In this document: one piece after another, positions 42,178 through 52,584 of the stretch
How the letters are laid out: every line of letters begins with the position of its first letter
Position numbering within the stretch: position 1 is the stretch's first letter
Source of the DNA: DSSB01 sp046346845
Lineage (GTDB): Bacteria > UBA10199 > DSSB01
Direction: 5' to 3'
DNA: 64,000 nucleotides
NCBI GenBank assembly: GCA_046346845.1
Contig: JAXMHH010000003.1
Location: 310,001 to 374,000 of the forward strand
Notes under the pieces: generated by a model
Databases searched by the model: none
What the model saw: the letters and a program-made list of their open reading frames with translations, nothing else
Told to the model about the DNA's origin: nothing
Made by a program: the position numbers and the translations under genes

Positions 42178-45100
42178 TTAGGGCCTTAGGACTAGGGTCT
42201 GTCCATTGATGGTCAATTTGTCGCCCACGTTGGCGTAATCCGAGTTCCCGCCTTCCCGGACCGTGATGTCCTTGCCGGTGTCGTTCCAGATGCGAATCCC
42301 GTTTTTCAGGGCCTGATTGGTGACCTTGAATCGGCCCTCGCTGAGATACTCGACGCTGGCGAATTCCTTCCCGGAAAATCCCAAGATGGCCCCCGCCCGG
42401 CCGAGGAAGCCTTCCTTCTTTCGGATGACGAGGTGATATTTGCCCGACTCGGGGGATGCCTCGACCTCGGGGTAGAGGCCCGGGTCGCGATCCGACTCGA
42501 CGATCTTCAGGGTGCGGATCCATCCCATGTTGAGCTTATCCCCCTCCAATTTCGGAGGACCGTAGCTGGGGGCCTTCGCGAAGGGGAAAGGCGAGGCCGG
42601 GATCGGGGAGACTCGCTCCGGGGGCCTCTGGGATTGAACCGGCTCCAGATTCAGGGATCCGTCCATGGCCAGGGAGACGTGAAATTCCAAGCCTCCCACC
42701 ATCAAGACGTCATTGCCATTCAGCGGATGCCAATCGCCGGCCTGGCCCTTGCCCTTGCCGATGTTCCGCTGGTTGAGATAGGTCCCATTCTGGCTGCCCA
42801 CGTCGCGGATCAGCCATAGGTTGTTCCGGAACCAGACCTCGAAATGCTTTCCCGAAATATTGTTGCTGCCTCCCAAATCGCCTCGGCCCAGGGACATGGA
42901 TTGGGCGGTGGGCGGAATCTTGATCCTAGGTCCCGGGGGCGAATCCATGGGTTCGGTCGCGGCGCGGACCCGGGCCGGGCGCTGCAGGGCGGTAACGTGG
43001 CCGTCCTTGAAGAGATACCACTGGGATTCCTCCGGCTTGGGACCGAGGCCGAAGATGACGCCGTCGCTCAAGGCATAGGCCTGGCCGCGGAGCGGCTGCT
43101 CGGTATTGCCGTCCAGGATCCAGACTTGGCCGGCGTTGGTGATCTCGCGGATCACGAACTCGCCGCCGCCGTTGTCATAACCATCCCAGAAGATCTCCGC
43201 CACCTCTTGGCCCCGCGGGCTTTGGAAGGGATAGTTGTGGCCCTCTTGGAGCGGAAGGCGGAACACCTGGGGCGGCGGGGTGCGCATATGGGCCGCGGCC
43301 GCGCTCGGCGGCGCAACTTCGCCGGCAACCTGCACGAAGGCCGCGCTGCGGTCGGGTGACTCCTGGAAGCGGAAGGTTAGGCCCCCGATGGTCACAAGGC
43401 TGCCGTGCTTCAGCTCGCGGAAAGTCCCAATGGTCCGGCGCTGAGAGGTCGGATCCATCGCACTTTGAATGTCCACTCCGTTGACCTGGGTACCCAACTC
43501 GGAACCCATGTCCCGGATCAGCCAGGTCCGCGAGTTGTGGATCAGCTCGACGTGCTGGGGCGAAACGCGGGCGTCTGGGATCTGGTCGCGGCCCAACAAG
43601 ACGGGAAGGCCCGGCTTGAACTGGAGGGTGAGGGCCCCGCTCCTCGGATCGGCGCTGATCGCGGGGGGAGGCGGGGTCGAGGGGACCTGTTCCGTTGCTT
43701 CCCTCAGGGAGGCGCTACCATCGGGATGGAGGAAAAATTGCACCTGGTAATAACCGACTTGGATGCGGTCGCCGTTTTTCAGCTCCTGCCTTCGGATCTC
43801 ATGTCCGTTGACGAAGGTGGGGTAAGTCTGGCCCACGTGCTCGAGGATCCAGCGGCCGACATTGGCGTAGAGCCGAAAATGCCGATTGGACACCGTACGG
43901 TGCGGCATCCGCAGGTTCGAGCCTCCGTTCCTGCCGCCCTCATAGGCCTGGTCGACGCGCAGCTGCCAGGTGGGTCGGCCGGTCTCGATGGCCTCGGCGG
44001 TGGTCCAGCCGTTTTCCGCGCGCTGTTTCACGGCCTCTTGCGACTCGTAGCGCACCTGCAGCGCTGAGACGAGCTTCATGGCCTCCGTTGCAATGTCTTG
44101 CTCGTTGAAGCGGCTCCGATCGGGGTGAACTTTACCCATCCATTGGCGCCGGAAGTATTGGGAGGCCTTGGCCGGCTCCAACTTGGCCAGGGCCATCGGG
44201 CTCAGCTCGCCTTCCAAGGCCGGAAAATTCAGGAACAGGGTCGCGAAGTCCTTCGCGGCGTTCGGGGCGTCCTCCCCAAAGATCCGCTGCAAAACCTCCG
44301 AGTACCTTTCCATGACTTCACTGGTCCGTACCGGGTCGGCGACGAGGAAGGGACGCTGGATCTTCTTGAGCTTCTTCAATACCGACAGCGCGGCGTCGGC
44401 CGCCGCGGGATCTTCGGCGCGCCTCTCCTCGATCTTTTTCTCGGCGGCGTCGAAGAGGGCCTCCTGCTGCCTCTTGTCCTCGGCGCGGACCAAGAGGTTG
44501 GGATTACAGGCCTCCTCCACCTCGGGATAACGGATGAAGAGCCCCACCAGGTCGATGGCCGGGGCATCGGCGTTTTTGCCGAACAAGGCCGTCAAGGATT
44601 CGAAATACTTCACGTAGAAATTGGCGGCCACCCGCTGCGGGTCACTGGGTCGGCTGACCTTTTGGGGATCGGTCGAAGGCGGGGGCGGCGGCACCTTGAA
44701 ACCCTTGGCCGTGCTTTGCGCGGCGGCGGCCTCGGCGGCGCGGAGTTGTTCCGGCGTCGGCACCGGTTCGAGCGGGGAATAATTGAGCGGGACCTCCACC
44801 TTCACCCCGGGGGCCTGGCCGTGCTCGTAATCGAGGACCAGGATATTGTCCGGGTCGGCGTGGGCCGGAAGCTGGATCTCCTCTCCGAGGAACTGGACCC
44901 TCTTTCCCGGTGACTTGATATTGGGCAGGGCCAATTGGTCGTGGATGAGCTCCGCGGCATCCCAACGTCCCCGGGTCGCCTTGAGCGCCTGCAGCATCGG
45001 CCGGAACAGGGCCTGGGTGGGCGGTTTGGCCTGGTAGGCAAATCGAGCTTCCTGCGAACCATGCATTTTATAGCCCGGCCCCACCAGATTCTCCCAAAGC

Positions 45101-48100
45101 CCGTCGCTGCCGATCAACAGCCGGTCGCCCGGCTGCAGGTTGGAAATTCGGTATAACCTCCCCATGGGCTCATGGAAACCCTTGGTGACATTGTTGAAGG
45201 AATAACCGCCGTTCCCGTCGGGAACGGGGGCAGCGTCGACGTTGGAATAACCGATGACTTGATAATTCCCCTCGGCATCCGGACGGTCGTGGGACACGCT
45301 GGCGTCCCCCGCCGTCACCAGCATCGCCTCATTGCCCACGATGACCACGATGCCTCCCGTGGCGGAAGCGGTGGCGGCCCCCTTGGGTCCCTTGAGCGGG
45401 GGATTGAGGTCGGCACGGGAACGCTGGAACTGCAAGGCTTGATTTCCCGCGGCATAGAGCTCCTCAGGCGTCGGCACCCTGCCCTCGCGCACGATCTCCG
45501 CCAGGGCCGCATGCATCCCTTGCAAAAAGCCCCCGGCCGCGACCGCCCCGGAACCCGGGTCGCCCATCCCGCCCATGCCGTCGCCCCAGGCCATGACCTT
45601 CACCTCGAGGCCGTTGGGGAGGACGAAGCGCGCCATGTAGATGGCATCTTCTTGGTGCTTTCGTTTACCGTTGCCGATGGTGGTCTTACCCACCAACCGC
45701 GAGCTGTCCGCGAAGGCAAGTCGCATCGAACCCTGGGCCCCGCCCGCGAGGATATGCGCCTCTCCGACCACCTCGTTTTGGGCATTGCCGATCAAGACCG
45801 TACCCTGAACGCGAGGCTCCACGGCTTGGGTGCGCGGGTCTTCCTGGGTGAAGCGCAGGAAAGGAAAACGGAAGCCAAGAGGCTGCTCGTTTTCGAGCGA
45901 GATCTGTTGAAGATTGATTTGGGAATCCCGTTCGGCGATCGTGAGTTCGAGCCGCTCGGCTCGGGCGTTGGCCGCGTTGCGCTCGACCTTGAGGGCTTCG
46001 ATCTCGGCTCTCAGCTGCTCCTCGCCCAACTGCATGAGCTCGAGGGTCTTCTGCGTGTCCGCCACATTCCGCTGCTCGATTGCAATCTGCTCCTGGTAGC
46101 CCTCGCTGAGATTGCGGAGCGTCGCCAACTCCTGCTCGAGCTCGGCCATCCGGGCCTGGGCCTTTCGGCCGGCCTCTTGGCTCTCGCCCCACATTTTGCT
46201 GACCTCGGCGCGGGCGGTCTTGAGTTCCTCGGTCTTCTTGGTGATCTCTCCGTCCTTCGATTGGGCTTGCTGCTCCAGCTCGGCGACCCGGCTCTTGTGG
46301 CCCAGCAGCTCTGTCTCGGCGGCCTTGCGCTTTTGCACGGCCTCGGTCAACTGGGGCTCGAGCCGAGCCAATTTCTCTCGGGCGGCCTTGAGCTCCGAAT
46401 CCACACGGACTTTCTCGGCCCGCAGGGACTCTACCTCTCGGCCCATACGTTCCAGGTTCTCGCCCGACTCGGCAAGCTGGACGTCGAGCTCTCCCGCGCG
46501 GCGCTCCGCATCGGCGGCGCGCTGCTCGGCCTCGAGGATCATTTTTTTCAGGCCTTCGATTTCCTTGTTCAGGTTGGAGACCGTCGCTAAGGCCTCCCCC
46601 TTGCCTTCGGCATCGGAACTCAAGGCCGCGCTCTTGACCCGCTCGGCGTTCAACTCGGCCTCGAGGGCGACGATCCGCAGACCGCTCGCCTTGGCCCGTT
46701 CCTCCGCGGCGGTGGCGCGCTCGGCATGGGCCGAGGCTTGGGTACGCAGCGTCTCCGCCTCGGCCTCGGTGGCGGCGCGGAGGGCGGCCAAATCCCCCTC
46801 CAAGGCCTTCACCCGCTCTTGGGCGGCCGTGGCGCGCTGCTCGGCGGCGGTCAATTGCTCTTGGAGACGGGTGGCGCGGTAACCGGCCTGTTTCGCCTTT
46901 TCCTCGGCCTCAAAGCTCTTGCTGGCCGGGGCCTCCAGGGCCTCGACCCGCGCCTGGGCCGCGGCCAGCTCGGCAGACAGGCTCTCCAGCCTCGCCTGCT
47001 CGGCGGCGAGCTTTTGCTCGGCCTCCTTGGCCTTCGCCTCCGCGACCGCGGCGGCAGCCTTGCTCTCCGAGGCCTCACGGCGCAGGCCCTCGGCCTCCAC
47101 GGCGACTTTCGCCTTCAAGGCCTCTAATTCGGCCGCCGCCTGATCGGCGCGCGCGGCCTCTCGCTGGGTCGCCTGGTCGGCCACCTTCAGCTTGCCGCCC
47201 AGCTCGGCCTCGGCGGCCTCCTTCTGGCGCTTCAATTCCGCGAGCCCGCCCTCGAGCGTCTCGACTTGGGCGGCCTTCGCCTGGGCGGCCGCGGAGACCT
47301 CCCGTTCCTTGGCGCGCAGCTCCTCGGCCTCCCGCTGGAGGCGTTGCGATTCCGCGGCGCTGCGGACCTTCAACTCTTCGAATTCCCCGCGCAGCTTCTT
47401 GAGCGCGGCCCGCTCCGCGGCCAGCTCGGCCCGGACGCCTTCCAGCTCGCGGCCCAGGCGCTTCGCCTCGTCCTGGGACTTGCCCAATTCCTCGCGCAGC
47501 CCGCCCAGTTCCGCCTCGCCGGCGGCGATCTTCTCTTCCAAGGTCGTTTTCTGCTGGGCCGCGACCTGTTCGGCCTCGCTCAGCTCCCGCTTGGCCTTGG
47601 CGATGTCCTGCTCGAGCTCCTCGACCCGCGCCCGGGACACTTCCAACTCCCCTTCGCGGCGGCGCAGCTCGGCCTGCTTCGCCTCCAGGCTCCGTTCCAG
47701 GCCGCGTTTTTCGCCCTCCAAGGTCACCCGGGTCTGCTCGGCCAGGCCCTTCGCCTCGCGCAATTCCTTGTCCAAGGCCGAGGCCCGCTTTTGCTCGGTC
47801 TCGATGTCGTTCCGCACTTTGACGATGGTATCGACCTTTTGCTGCAGTTCGGACTCGAGGGAGGCCTTGTCCTTTTCTAGCCCCCCGATCTTCTCGCCCA
47901 GCTCGGCCTTGACCCTCGCCAGCTCCGCCTCCTTGGCCGACAGGGAACCGCGCAGCTCGCCCAGCTCGTTTTCCAGCTTGGCGACGTCGTCGACCAAGAC
48001 CTTGTTCTCGCCCCGCGATTTTTCCAGCTCGGAAACTTTGCCGGCCAGGTCGCGCTCCAATCCCTGGATGCGCTCTTTGGCCTTCGACAAGTCGTCGTCC

Positions 48101-51100
48101 AGCCCCCTTGCCTTGGTCTCGAGCAAGGCGCGCGCGGCCTCGGTCTCCTCAAAGCGCTTGCGCCAGCCCTCGAGTCCCGCCTTAAGACGCGCCTCTTCGG
48201 CTTGTGCGCGTTGTTGCACCTCTTTTAGGTCCTTCGCCAAGCCCTCGGCCGCCCCCTTCGCGAGGTCCAAGTCGGCCTCGGTGGAACGCAGCTGCTTTTC
48301 GGTCTCCGCCTTGGCCTGCAGCAGCTCGGCCTGCCTTCTTTCCAATTCCGCCTTGGCCACCTCGAGACCGGCAAGCTTGCCGTCTCGCTGGGCCTTTTCG
48401 GTTTCCAAGGCCTCGATGCGGGCCTCCAGCTCCATCTCGGTGGTGAGATCGCGGACCACCTCGGGCTCCTTGGCCCGTTCGGCGGCAAGCTCGGCCCGCG
48501 TCGTTTCCAATTGCTTCTCCAGACCGGCGTTGGCGACCCGCGCCTCCCGCAGCTCCCTTTCCAGGTCCGTCTTCTTGGTGCGCAGACCCGCGATCTTGTC
48601 ATTAAGGTCTTTGATCACCCCGCGCTGCCGCTCGATCTCGCGCTTTCGCCCCTCGACCTCCTTGCCTAGAGACTCCAGTCGGCGCTGGGCGGCGGCTAAT
48701 TCGCCCAAGGTCTTGTCGTGCTGGGCCTGCAGGGCCTCGCGCTGCTGGATCAAGTCCGCCTCGCGCGCCTCCGCGGCCTGGGCCCGCTCGCCTTCCTTCC
48801 GAAGGGAATCGGCCAAAAATTCGGCTTCCGAGGAGGCCTTGGCAAGCGCCTGATCCTTCTCCTTCACCAGGGCATCGAGCCCGCGGATACTCTCTCCCAG
48901 ACGGGTCTCCGCCTCCCGCTTCTCCTCGCCCAATTCCTGCACGCGGCCACGGAGCCGGTCGCCCTCGGCGGTGAGATTCCTCTTCGCCGAATCGGCGATC
49001 CTCAAATCGTGCTCGGCCTTCTTCAAATCGCGGGCCGTCTGCTTGAGTTTCTCCTCGGTCTCCGCAAGCTTGGTCTCCAAGGCGGATTTATCCCCCTCAG
49101 CCCCGGCCAGCTTGCCTTCGAGCTCGGTCTTATCGCGTTTAAGGGCCTCCTGGACCTTCTCGAGGTAGGTGATGGACTTCTGAGTGCTCTCGACGTTGAA
49201 GCGCGCGGTACGCAGCTCGGCCTCGGTGTCGTCCAACTTGGTCTGCGTCTCGGCCAACTCCCGCTCCCGGGCGCCGAGGCGCTCGCGCGTCTTGAGGAAT
49301 TCCTCCGTCTTGGCCTGGAGGTCCTTCTCCAGCTTGGCCGCCCTGCCCTCGAGCTCGGCGATCTTTCTTGCCTGGTCGGCGGTAAGTTGGTTCGCCCCCT
49401 CGTGCTTGGTCTGCAGCTCGCCGATCTGCGTCCGCAGGTCGTCTAGGCTGGCCTTGTATTCTTTAACTTCCTTTTGCAGGCGGGAGACATGGCCTTCCGT
49501 CTCGGTCAAGGCCAAATCCACGAGCTCGCGGCGTTTCAATTCATGGTTGGCCTTTTCGAGCTCCGCGCGCAGCCCCTCGGCCTGTTGCTCCAAGGCACCT
49601 GCCTTGATCTCCGCCTTCTGTTTCTCGGCGCGCAGCTTGCCTAGTTCGGCCTTGTGGGCGGCGATCTGCTGGTCGAGGCTGCCCACACCCAGGTCGAGCT
49701 CGGAGAGCTCGGCCTGCTCCACGTAGTCCTGGAGTCTCTGCTCGGCCTCCGCCTTCTTGGCCTCCAAATCCTTCAATCCCTGTTCGGCCGCCTGCAGGGA
49801 GGTGGTCTTCTCCTCCAAATCGCGCTTCGCGGCGTCACGAGCCGCCTCGGTCTCCGAGAGCTTGGTCTTGGTCTCCGCCAATTCCTTGGTCTTGTCGGCG
49901 ATCTCCTGCTTCGCGGCCTCTTGCTCGGCACGGATCTTGGCAAGTTCGCCCTCCAGGCTTTTCACCGCGGAGCTCTTTTGTCCGACTTGCTCCTCGGTCT
50001 CGGCCTGCTTTTTCTTCAAGGCCTCCAACTCGCCCTGCAGGGCACGGACCTTGGCCGGGGAGAGATCCGCCAGCCATTCCCGCGCAGCTTGCAGCTTGGC
50101 GCGCCAGCCGCCCTCACCTTCGCCGATCAGGCGATCCAAGAGGCGCGGTTTGGGTGCGGCAGGCTCTACTTTAGCCGCGGGCGCCTTGGCCTCGGCTGGA
50201 GCAACCGGAGACGGCGCTGGCGCGCTGGCCTTGCCCTCGGGGCCCTTGGCGGGTTCGCCGGGCGCGGCAGGGGGATCGGATTTCTTCGGGTCGGCCGGAG
50301 GCGGCAAGGGCGCGGAACCCGGGATGCCCTGCTTCAGGTTTTCCACGCCCATCTTGAACTTGCCGATGCCCTCGTTCAGCCGACCGCCGCTCAGGTAGTT
50401 CGCGACCTGCGAGCCGACCATGGCCTGGGTGTACATCACCGTCGCGTCGAAGAAATTGGCGCCGAAGCTCTGTCCGTTGTCGGGGCTCAAACCCAATTTG
50501 CGGCTGAGCGCGCCGCTGGCCTGCATGGTGAGGATGCCGCCCAAGTGGTTCATGGCCCCGCTGGCGAGTTTGCCGGTCGTAGTCAGGGTGGGAATGCCCT
50601 TGCCGGCCGCGGGCGCGAACTCGCCCAGCAGCAGGCGTCCCCGCGGCGTCATGCCGATGCCGCCGGCGAACTCGGATTCGCCGAAGCGCAGTCCGAAGCG
50701 GGAGCCCCACTTGCCCTCCGCCATCCGGGCGGTGGCCCAACCCGAGGCGTCGTGGGTCAATCGCATGCCTCCGAACAGGAGGACCGAGGAAACCAGCTCG
50801 CCGCCCATGCCCTTCCAAGCGGTCTCGGAGCTATGGTGGAGCCTCTCAAAGCCGCGGTGAATCGTGGTGAAGGCCAGGGCCTCCCCGCTCATGCCGAGGA
50901 CCGCGGCGCCGAGGCGCGCCCCGCGTCCGACGTCGGAAATCTTCTTGGCGTCCCAGGCGTATTTCGCGAGTTTCAAGCCGCCCAGCTCGAAGGCGGTGCC
51001 GAGAAAAGGCGCGGCCGCCATGCCGAGCAGCATGGAAGGCTTGGCCACCTCTTGGCTGAACAAGGGTAGGACGTATCCCGCCTTCTGTCCGAAATTTCCC

Positions 51101-52539
51101 TTCCCCTGGACGATGGCGAGGATGTCCTCCGCGGCACGTTGAGTGGCCGGGGATTTTTTCAATTCCTCCGCCAGGAAAAGGGCCGACTGCCCCAATCCTC
51201 CGGCGATCAGCATCCGGTCGCGCGCCAGCAGGCTCAAGGCCTTTCCGCGCAGTTCCGCATCGGGCTCCTTGGCCAGCGAATCCAGCTCGGCCATCAGGGA
51301 ATCGCCCAATAGGCGGTCCCGGAGCCGTTTTTCTCCCTCGCCCAAGTCGAGCTGGCCGAGCAGCGCGAAGGGATTCGTCCCGGGGTTTTTCTCGGAGAGG
51401 GCCTTGGCCTTTTGAAACAGGCCGTCGATGGCGGCCTTGTCCGCCGCCTGGTCGACCTTCTCCCCGAAATAAGCCCAGCCCTGGCTTTCATCGAAACGCT
51501 TCATCGCCTGCTCTTGGGCGACGACGTACATCGCCTCGAGCGAGAATTGCGCGCCGGTCTTGAGCGCTTCCTTGTTGACGCTGCGGCTTGCCGCGAAGCG
51601 GCTGCGGTAGCCCGCGGGCAGCTCGGGCGCCCCGCCCATCAAGGAGAGCGCGGAGGCGAGATCGGGCTCGCCCTTCGGCAGCAAGGCCGGCAGTAAATTC
51701 TTGATGAAGGCCTCGGCCTCTTCCGCGGAGGGATCGGGCTTAGCCTGCAGGGCCTTCAGGGCGGCGGTGAAGCTCGGATCGGCCTCGGCGCCGGGCGCGA
51801 GGCTCCAGCGGCGCTCCACGCCCCGGAACTCGAGGGTCTTGGCGTCGAGAGTGAATTTGTCGCGGAGCAGGATGCGACCGTTGCCGACCTCGGCGTCGTC
51901 ATCCACCGTGAGCTGGAGGCTCACCTCGATCTTACCGTCGCGCCAGGCGAGGTTGTAGAAGTTGAGCTTGTCCTTGATTTTGAGCTGGAGCCCATTTTTG
52001 AGCTCCAAAATCTGTTGGTTCGCCGAGCCGAGCAGGCGGCTCTCCTTCTTAAAGGCCTCTTTGATCGCGGGCAAGGTGTTCCCGTCCTCGTCGGTGATCG
52101 CACGCCCGTGGCTGCGGGCCACCCGCAGGGCGAATTTTTGCACGGCGGGATCCTTGATCGACCGCTTCTCCCCTGCCGCCAGACCTTGGTATTTTCCGAG
52201 CCAACCCTTCCATTGATCGCCGGCGTCGGTGGAGGCTTCAAAAGAGCGCTGATAGGATTTAAGCACCTGCTCGGAGGGATCGAAGACAAAGGTGTCCCGG
52301 ACGTAGAGGCGTCCGTCGGCGGGATTCGCGTTGTCATCGAGGGGCAGGATGATGGAAACTTCGACCTCGCCGTTGTCTCGCACCTTGCGTTCGGTGCGGG
52401 ATTCGGCGTCGGTGGCCTTGGGCAGGAGCGGAGACTCCTTTTTTTCCTGGAGCTCGCGCAGGGATTGGTAAAAGTCGCGATTCTCCTTAAGGAGCTCGTA
52501 GGTCTCCTGAGATAGACGATAGGATGTAGGTCCGCTCAC
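42178..52539 (-). CDS. Giant paralogue 3: shared N-module, hydrophobic module, 1400-residue coiled coil, PP2C, J-like and serial FHA domains
   Basis: A GTG start gives 3453 residues. Residues 1-280 are the N-module (LSQETYELLKENRDFYQSL; ADGRLYVRDTFVFDPSEQ), and about 486-733 is the hydrophobic module (PSMLLGMAAAPFLGTAFELG). About 813-2215 is nearly unbroken Glu/Lys/Ala/Leu heptads. About 2280-2577 is PP2C with HQEDAIY, WGDGMGGMGDPGSG, GSDGLWEN and PDNILVLDY. About 2779-2834 has KVHPDRSRFNE, like the HPD turn of a J domain. FHA domains follow at about 2853-2946 (SNRHFRLY, TFVNG), 2966-3063 (LLGRDQI, SPQHVELI, GSELGTQVNG) and 3203-3298 (LGRGDLG, SGKHFEVW, GSQNGTYLN), with degenerate copies at 3091-3190 and 3333-3453. 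It is the most complete member: phosphatase plus phosphopeptide readers on a long rod. Confidence 0.88.
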   Translation of the reverse strand: MSGPTSYRLSQETYELLKENRDFYQSLRELQEKKESPLLPKATDAESRTERKVRDNGEVEVSIILPLDDNANPADGRLYVRDTFVFDPSEQVLKSYQRSFEASTDAGDQWKGWLGKYQGLAAGEKRSIKDPAVQKFALRVARSHGRAITDEDGNTLPAIKEAFKKESRLLGSANQQILELKNGLQLKIKDKLNFYNLAWRDGKIEVSLQLTVDDDAEVGNGRILLRDKFTLDAKTLEFRGVERRWSLAPGAEADPSFTAALKALQAKPDPSAEEAEAFIKNLLPALLPKGEPDLASALSLMGGAPELPAGYRSRFAASRSVNKEALKTGAQFSLEAMYVVAQEQAMKRFDESQGWAYFGEKVDQAADKAAIDGLFQKAKALSEKNPGTNPFALLGQLDLGEGEKRLRDRLLGDSLMAELDSLAKEPDAELRGKALSLLARDRMLIAGGLGQSALFLAEELKKSPATQRAAEDILAIVQGKGNFGQKAGYVLPLFSQEVAKPSMLLGMAAAPFLGTAFELGGLKLAKYAWDAKKISDVGRGARLGAAVLGMSGEALAFTTIHRGFERLHHSSETAWKGMGGELVSSVLLFGGMRLTHDASGWATARMAEGKWGSRFGLRFGESEFAGGIGMTPRGRLLLGEFAPAAGKGIPTLTTTGKLASGAMNHLGGILTMQASGALSRKLGLSPDNGQSFGANFFDATVMYTQAMVGSQVANYLSGGRLNEGIGKFKMGVENLKQGIPGSAPLPPPADPKKSDPPAAPGEPAKGPEGKASAPAPSPVAPAEAKAPAAKVEPAAPKPRLLDRLIGEGEGGWRAKLQAAREWLADLSPAKVRALQGELEALKKKQAETEEQVGQKSSAVKSLEGELAKIRAEQEAAKQEIADKTKELAETKTKLSETEAARDAAKRDLEEKTTSLQAAEQGLKDLEAKKAEAEQRLQDYVEQAELSELDLGVGSLDQQIAAHKAELGKLRAEKQKAEIKAGALEQQAEGLRAELEKANHELKRRELVDLALTETEGHVSRLQKEVKEYKASLDDLRTQIGELQTKHEGANQLTADQARKIAELEGRAAKLEKDLQAKTEEFLKTRERLGARERELAETQTKLDDTEAELRTARFNVESTQKSITYLEKVQEALKRDKTELEGKLAGAEGDKSALETKLAETEEKLKQTARDLKKAEHDLRIADSAKRNLTAEGDRLRGRVQELGEEKREAETRLGESIRGLDALVKEKDQALAKASSEAEFLADSLRKEGERAQAAEAREADLIQQREALQAQHDKTLGELAAAQRRLESLGKEVEGRKREIERQRGVIKDLNDKIAGLRTKKTDLERELREARVANAGLEKQLETTRAELAAERAKEPEVVRDLTTEMELEARIEALETEKAQRDGKLAGLEVAKAELERRQAELLQAKAETEKQLRSTEADLDLAKGAAEGLAKDLKEVQQRAQAEEARLKAGLEGWRKRFEETEAARALLETKARGLDDDLSKAKERIQGLERDLAGKVSELEKSRGENKVLVDDVAKLENELGELRGSLSAKEAELARVKAELGEKIGGLEKDKASLESELQQKVDTIVKVRNDIETEQKRASALDKELREAKGLAEQTRVTLEGEKRGLERSLEAKQAELRRREGELEVSRARVEELEQDIAKAKRELSEAEQVAAQQKTTLEEKIAAGEAELGGLREELGKSQDEAKRLGRELEGVRAELAAERAALKKLRGEFEELKVRSAAESQRLQREAEELRAKEREVSAAAQAKAAQVETLEGGLAELKRQKEAAEAELGGKLKVADQATQREAARADQAAAELEALKAKVAVEAEGLRREASESKAAAAVAEAKAKEAEQKLAAEQARLESLSAELAAAQARVEALEAPASKSFEAEEKAKQAGYRATRLQEQLTAAEQRATAAQERVKALEGDLAALRAATEAEAETLRTQASAHAERATAAEERAKASGLRIVALEAELNAERVKSAALSSDAEGKGEALATVSNLNKEIEGLKKMILEAEQRAADAERRAGELDVQLAESGENLERMGREVESLRAEKVRVDSELKAAREKLARLEPQLTEAVQKRKAAETELLGHKSRVAELEQQAQSKDGEITKKTEELKTARAEVSKMWGESQEAGRKAQARMAELEQELATLRNLSEGYQEQIAIEQRNVADTQKTLELMQLGEEQLRAEIEALKVERNAANARAERLELTIAERDSQINLQQISLENEQPLGFRFPFLRFTQEDPRTQAVEPRVQGTVLIGNAQNEVVGEAHILAGGAQGSMRLAFADSSRLVGKTTIGNGKRKHQEDAIYMARFVLPNGLEVKVMAWGDGMGGMGDPGSGAVAAGGFLQGMHAALAEIVREGRVPTPEELYAAGNQALQFQRSRADLNPPLKGPKGAATASATGGIVVIVGNEAMLVTAGDASVSHDRPDAEGNYQVIGYSNVDAAPVPDGNGGYSFNNVTKGFHEPMGRLYRISNLQPGDRLLIGSDGLWENLVGPGYKMHGSQEARFAYQAKPPTQALFRPMLQALKATRGRWDAAELIHDQLALPNIKSPGKRVQFLGEEIQLPAHADPDNILVLDYEHGQAPGVKVEVPLNYSPLEPVPTPEQLRAAEAAAAQSTAKGFKVPPPPPSTDPQKVSRPSDPQRVAANFYVKYFESLTALFGKNADAPAIDLVGLFIRYPEVEEACNPNLLVRAEDKRQQEALFDAAEKKIEERRAEDPAAADAALSVLKKLKKIQRPFLVADPVRTSEVMERYSEVLQRIFGEDAPNAAKDFATLFLNFPALEGELSPMALAKLEPAKASQYFRRQWMGKVHPDRSRFNEQDIATEAMKLVSALQVRYESQEAVKQRAENGWTTAEAIETGRPTWQLRVDQAYEGGRNGGSNLRMPHRTVSNRHFRLYANVGRWILEHVGQTYPTFVNGHEIRRQELKNGDRIQVGYYQVQFFLHPDGSASLREATEQVPSTPPPPAISADPRSGALTLQFKPGLPVLLGRDQIPDARVSPQHVELIHNSRTWLIRDMGSELGTQVNGVDIQSAMDPTSQRRTIGTFRELKHGSLVTIGGLTFRFQESPDRSAAFVQVAGEVAPPSAAAAHMRTPPPQVFRLPLQEGHNYPFQSPRGQEVAEIFWDGYDNGGGEFVIREITNAGQVWILDGNTEQPLRGQAYALSDGVIFGLGPKPEESQWYLFKDGHVTALQRPARVRAATEPMDSPPGPRIKIPPTAQSMSLGRGDLGGSNNISGKHFEVWFRNNLWLIRDVGSQNGTYLNQRNIGKGKGQAGDWHPLNGNDVLMVGGLEFHVSLAMDGSLNLEPVQSQRPPERVSPIPASPFPFAKAPSYGPPKLEGDKLNMGWIRTLKIVESDRDPGLYPEVEASPESGKYHLVIRKKEGFLGRAGAILGFSGKEFASVEYLSEGRFKVTNQALKNGIRIWNDTGKDITVREGGNSDYANVGDKLTINGQTLVLRP

Positions 52540-52584
52540 CGTGTGCCCCCAAGTAGAGGTTCCTGCGCAATTTAATGCGCTGTC

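Noticed and set aside
26359..52539. Type VI secretion or phage tape-measure locus
   Set aside because: FHA, PP2C, kinase and very long coiled coils suggested it, but no sheath, baseplate, VgrG, TssM or tail genes are present.
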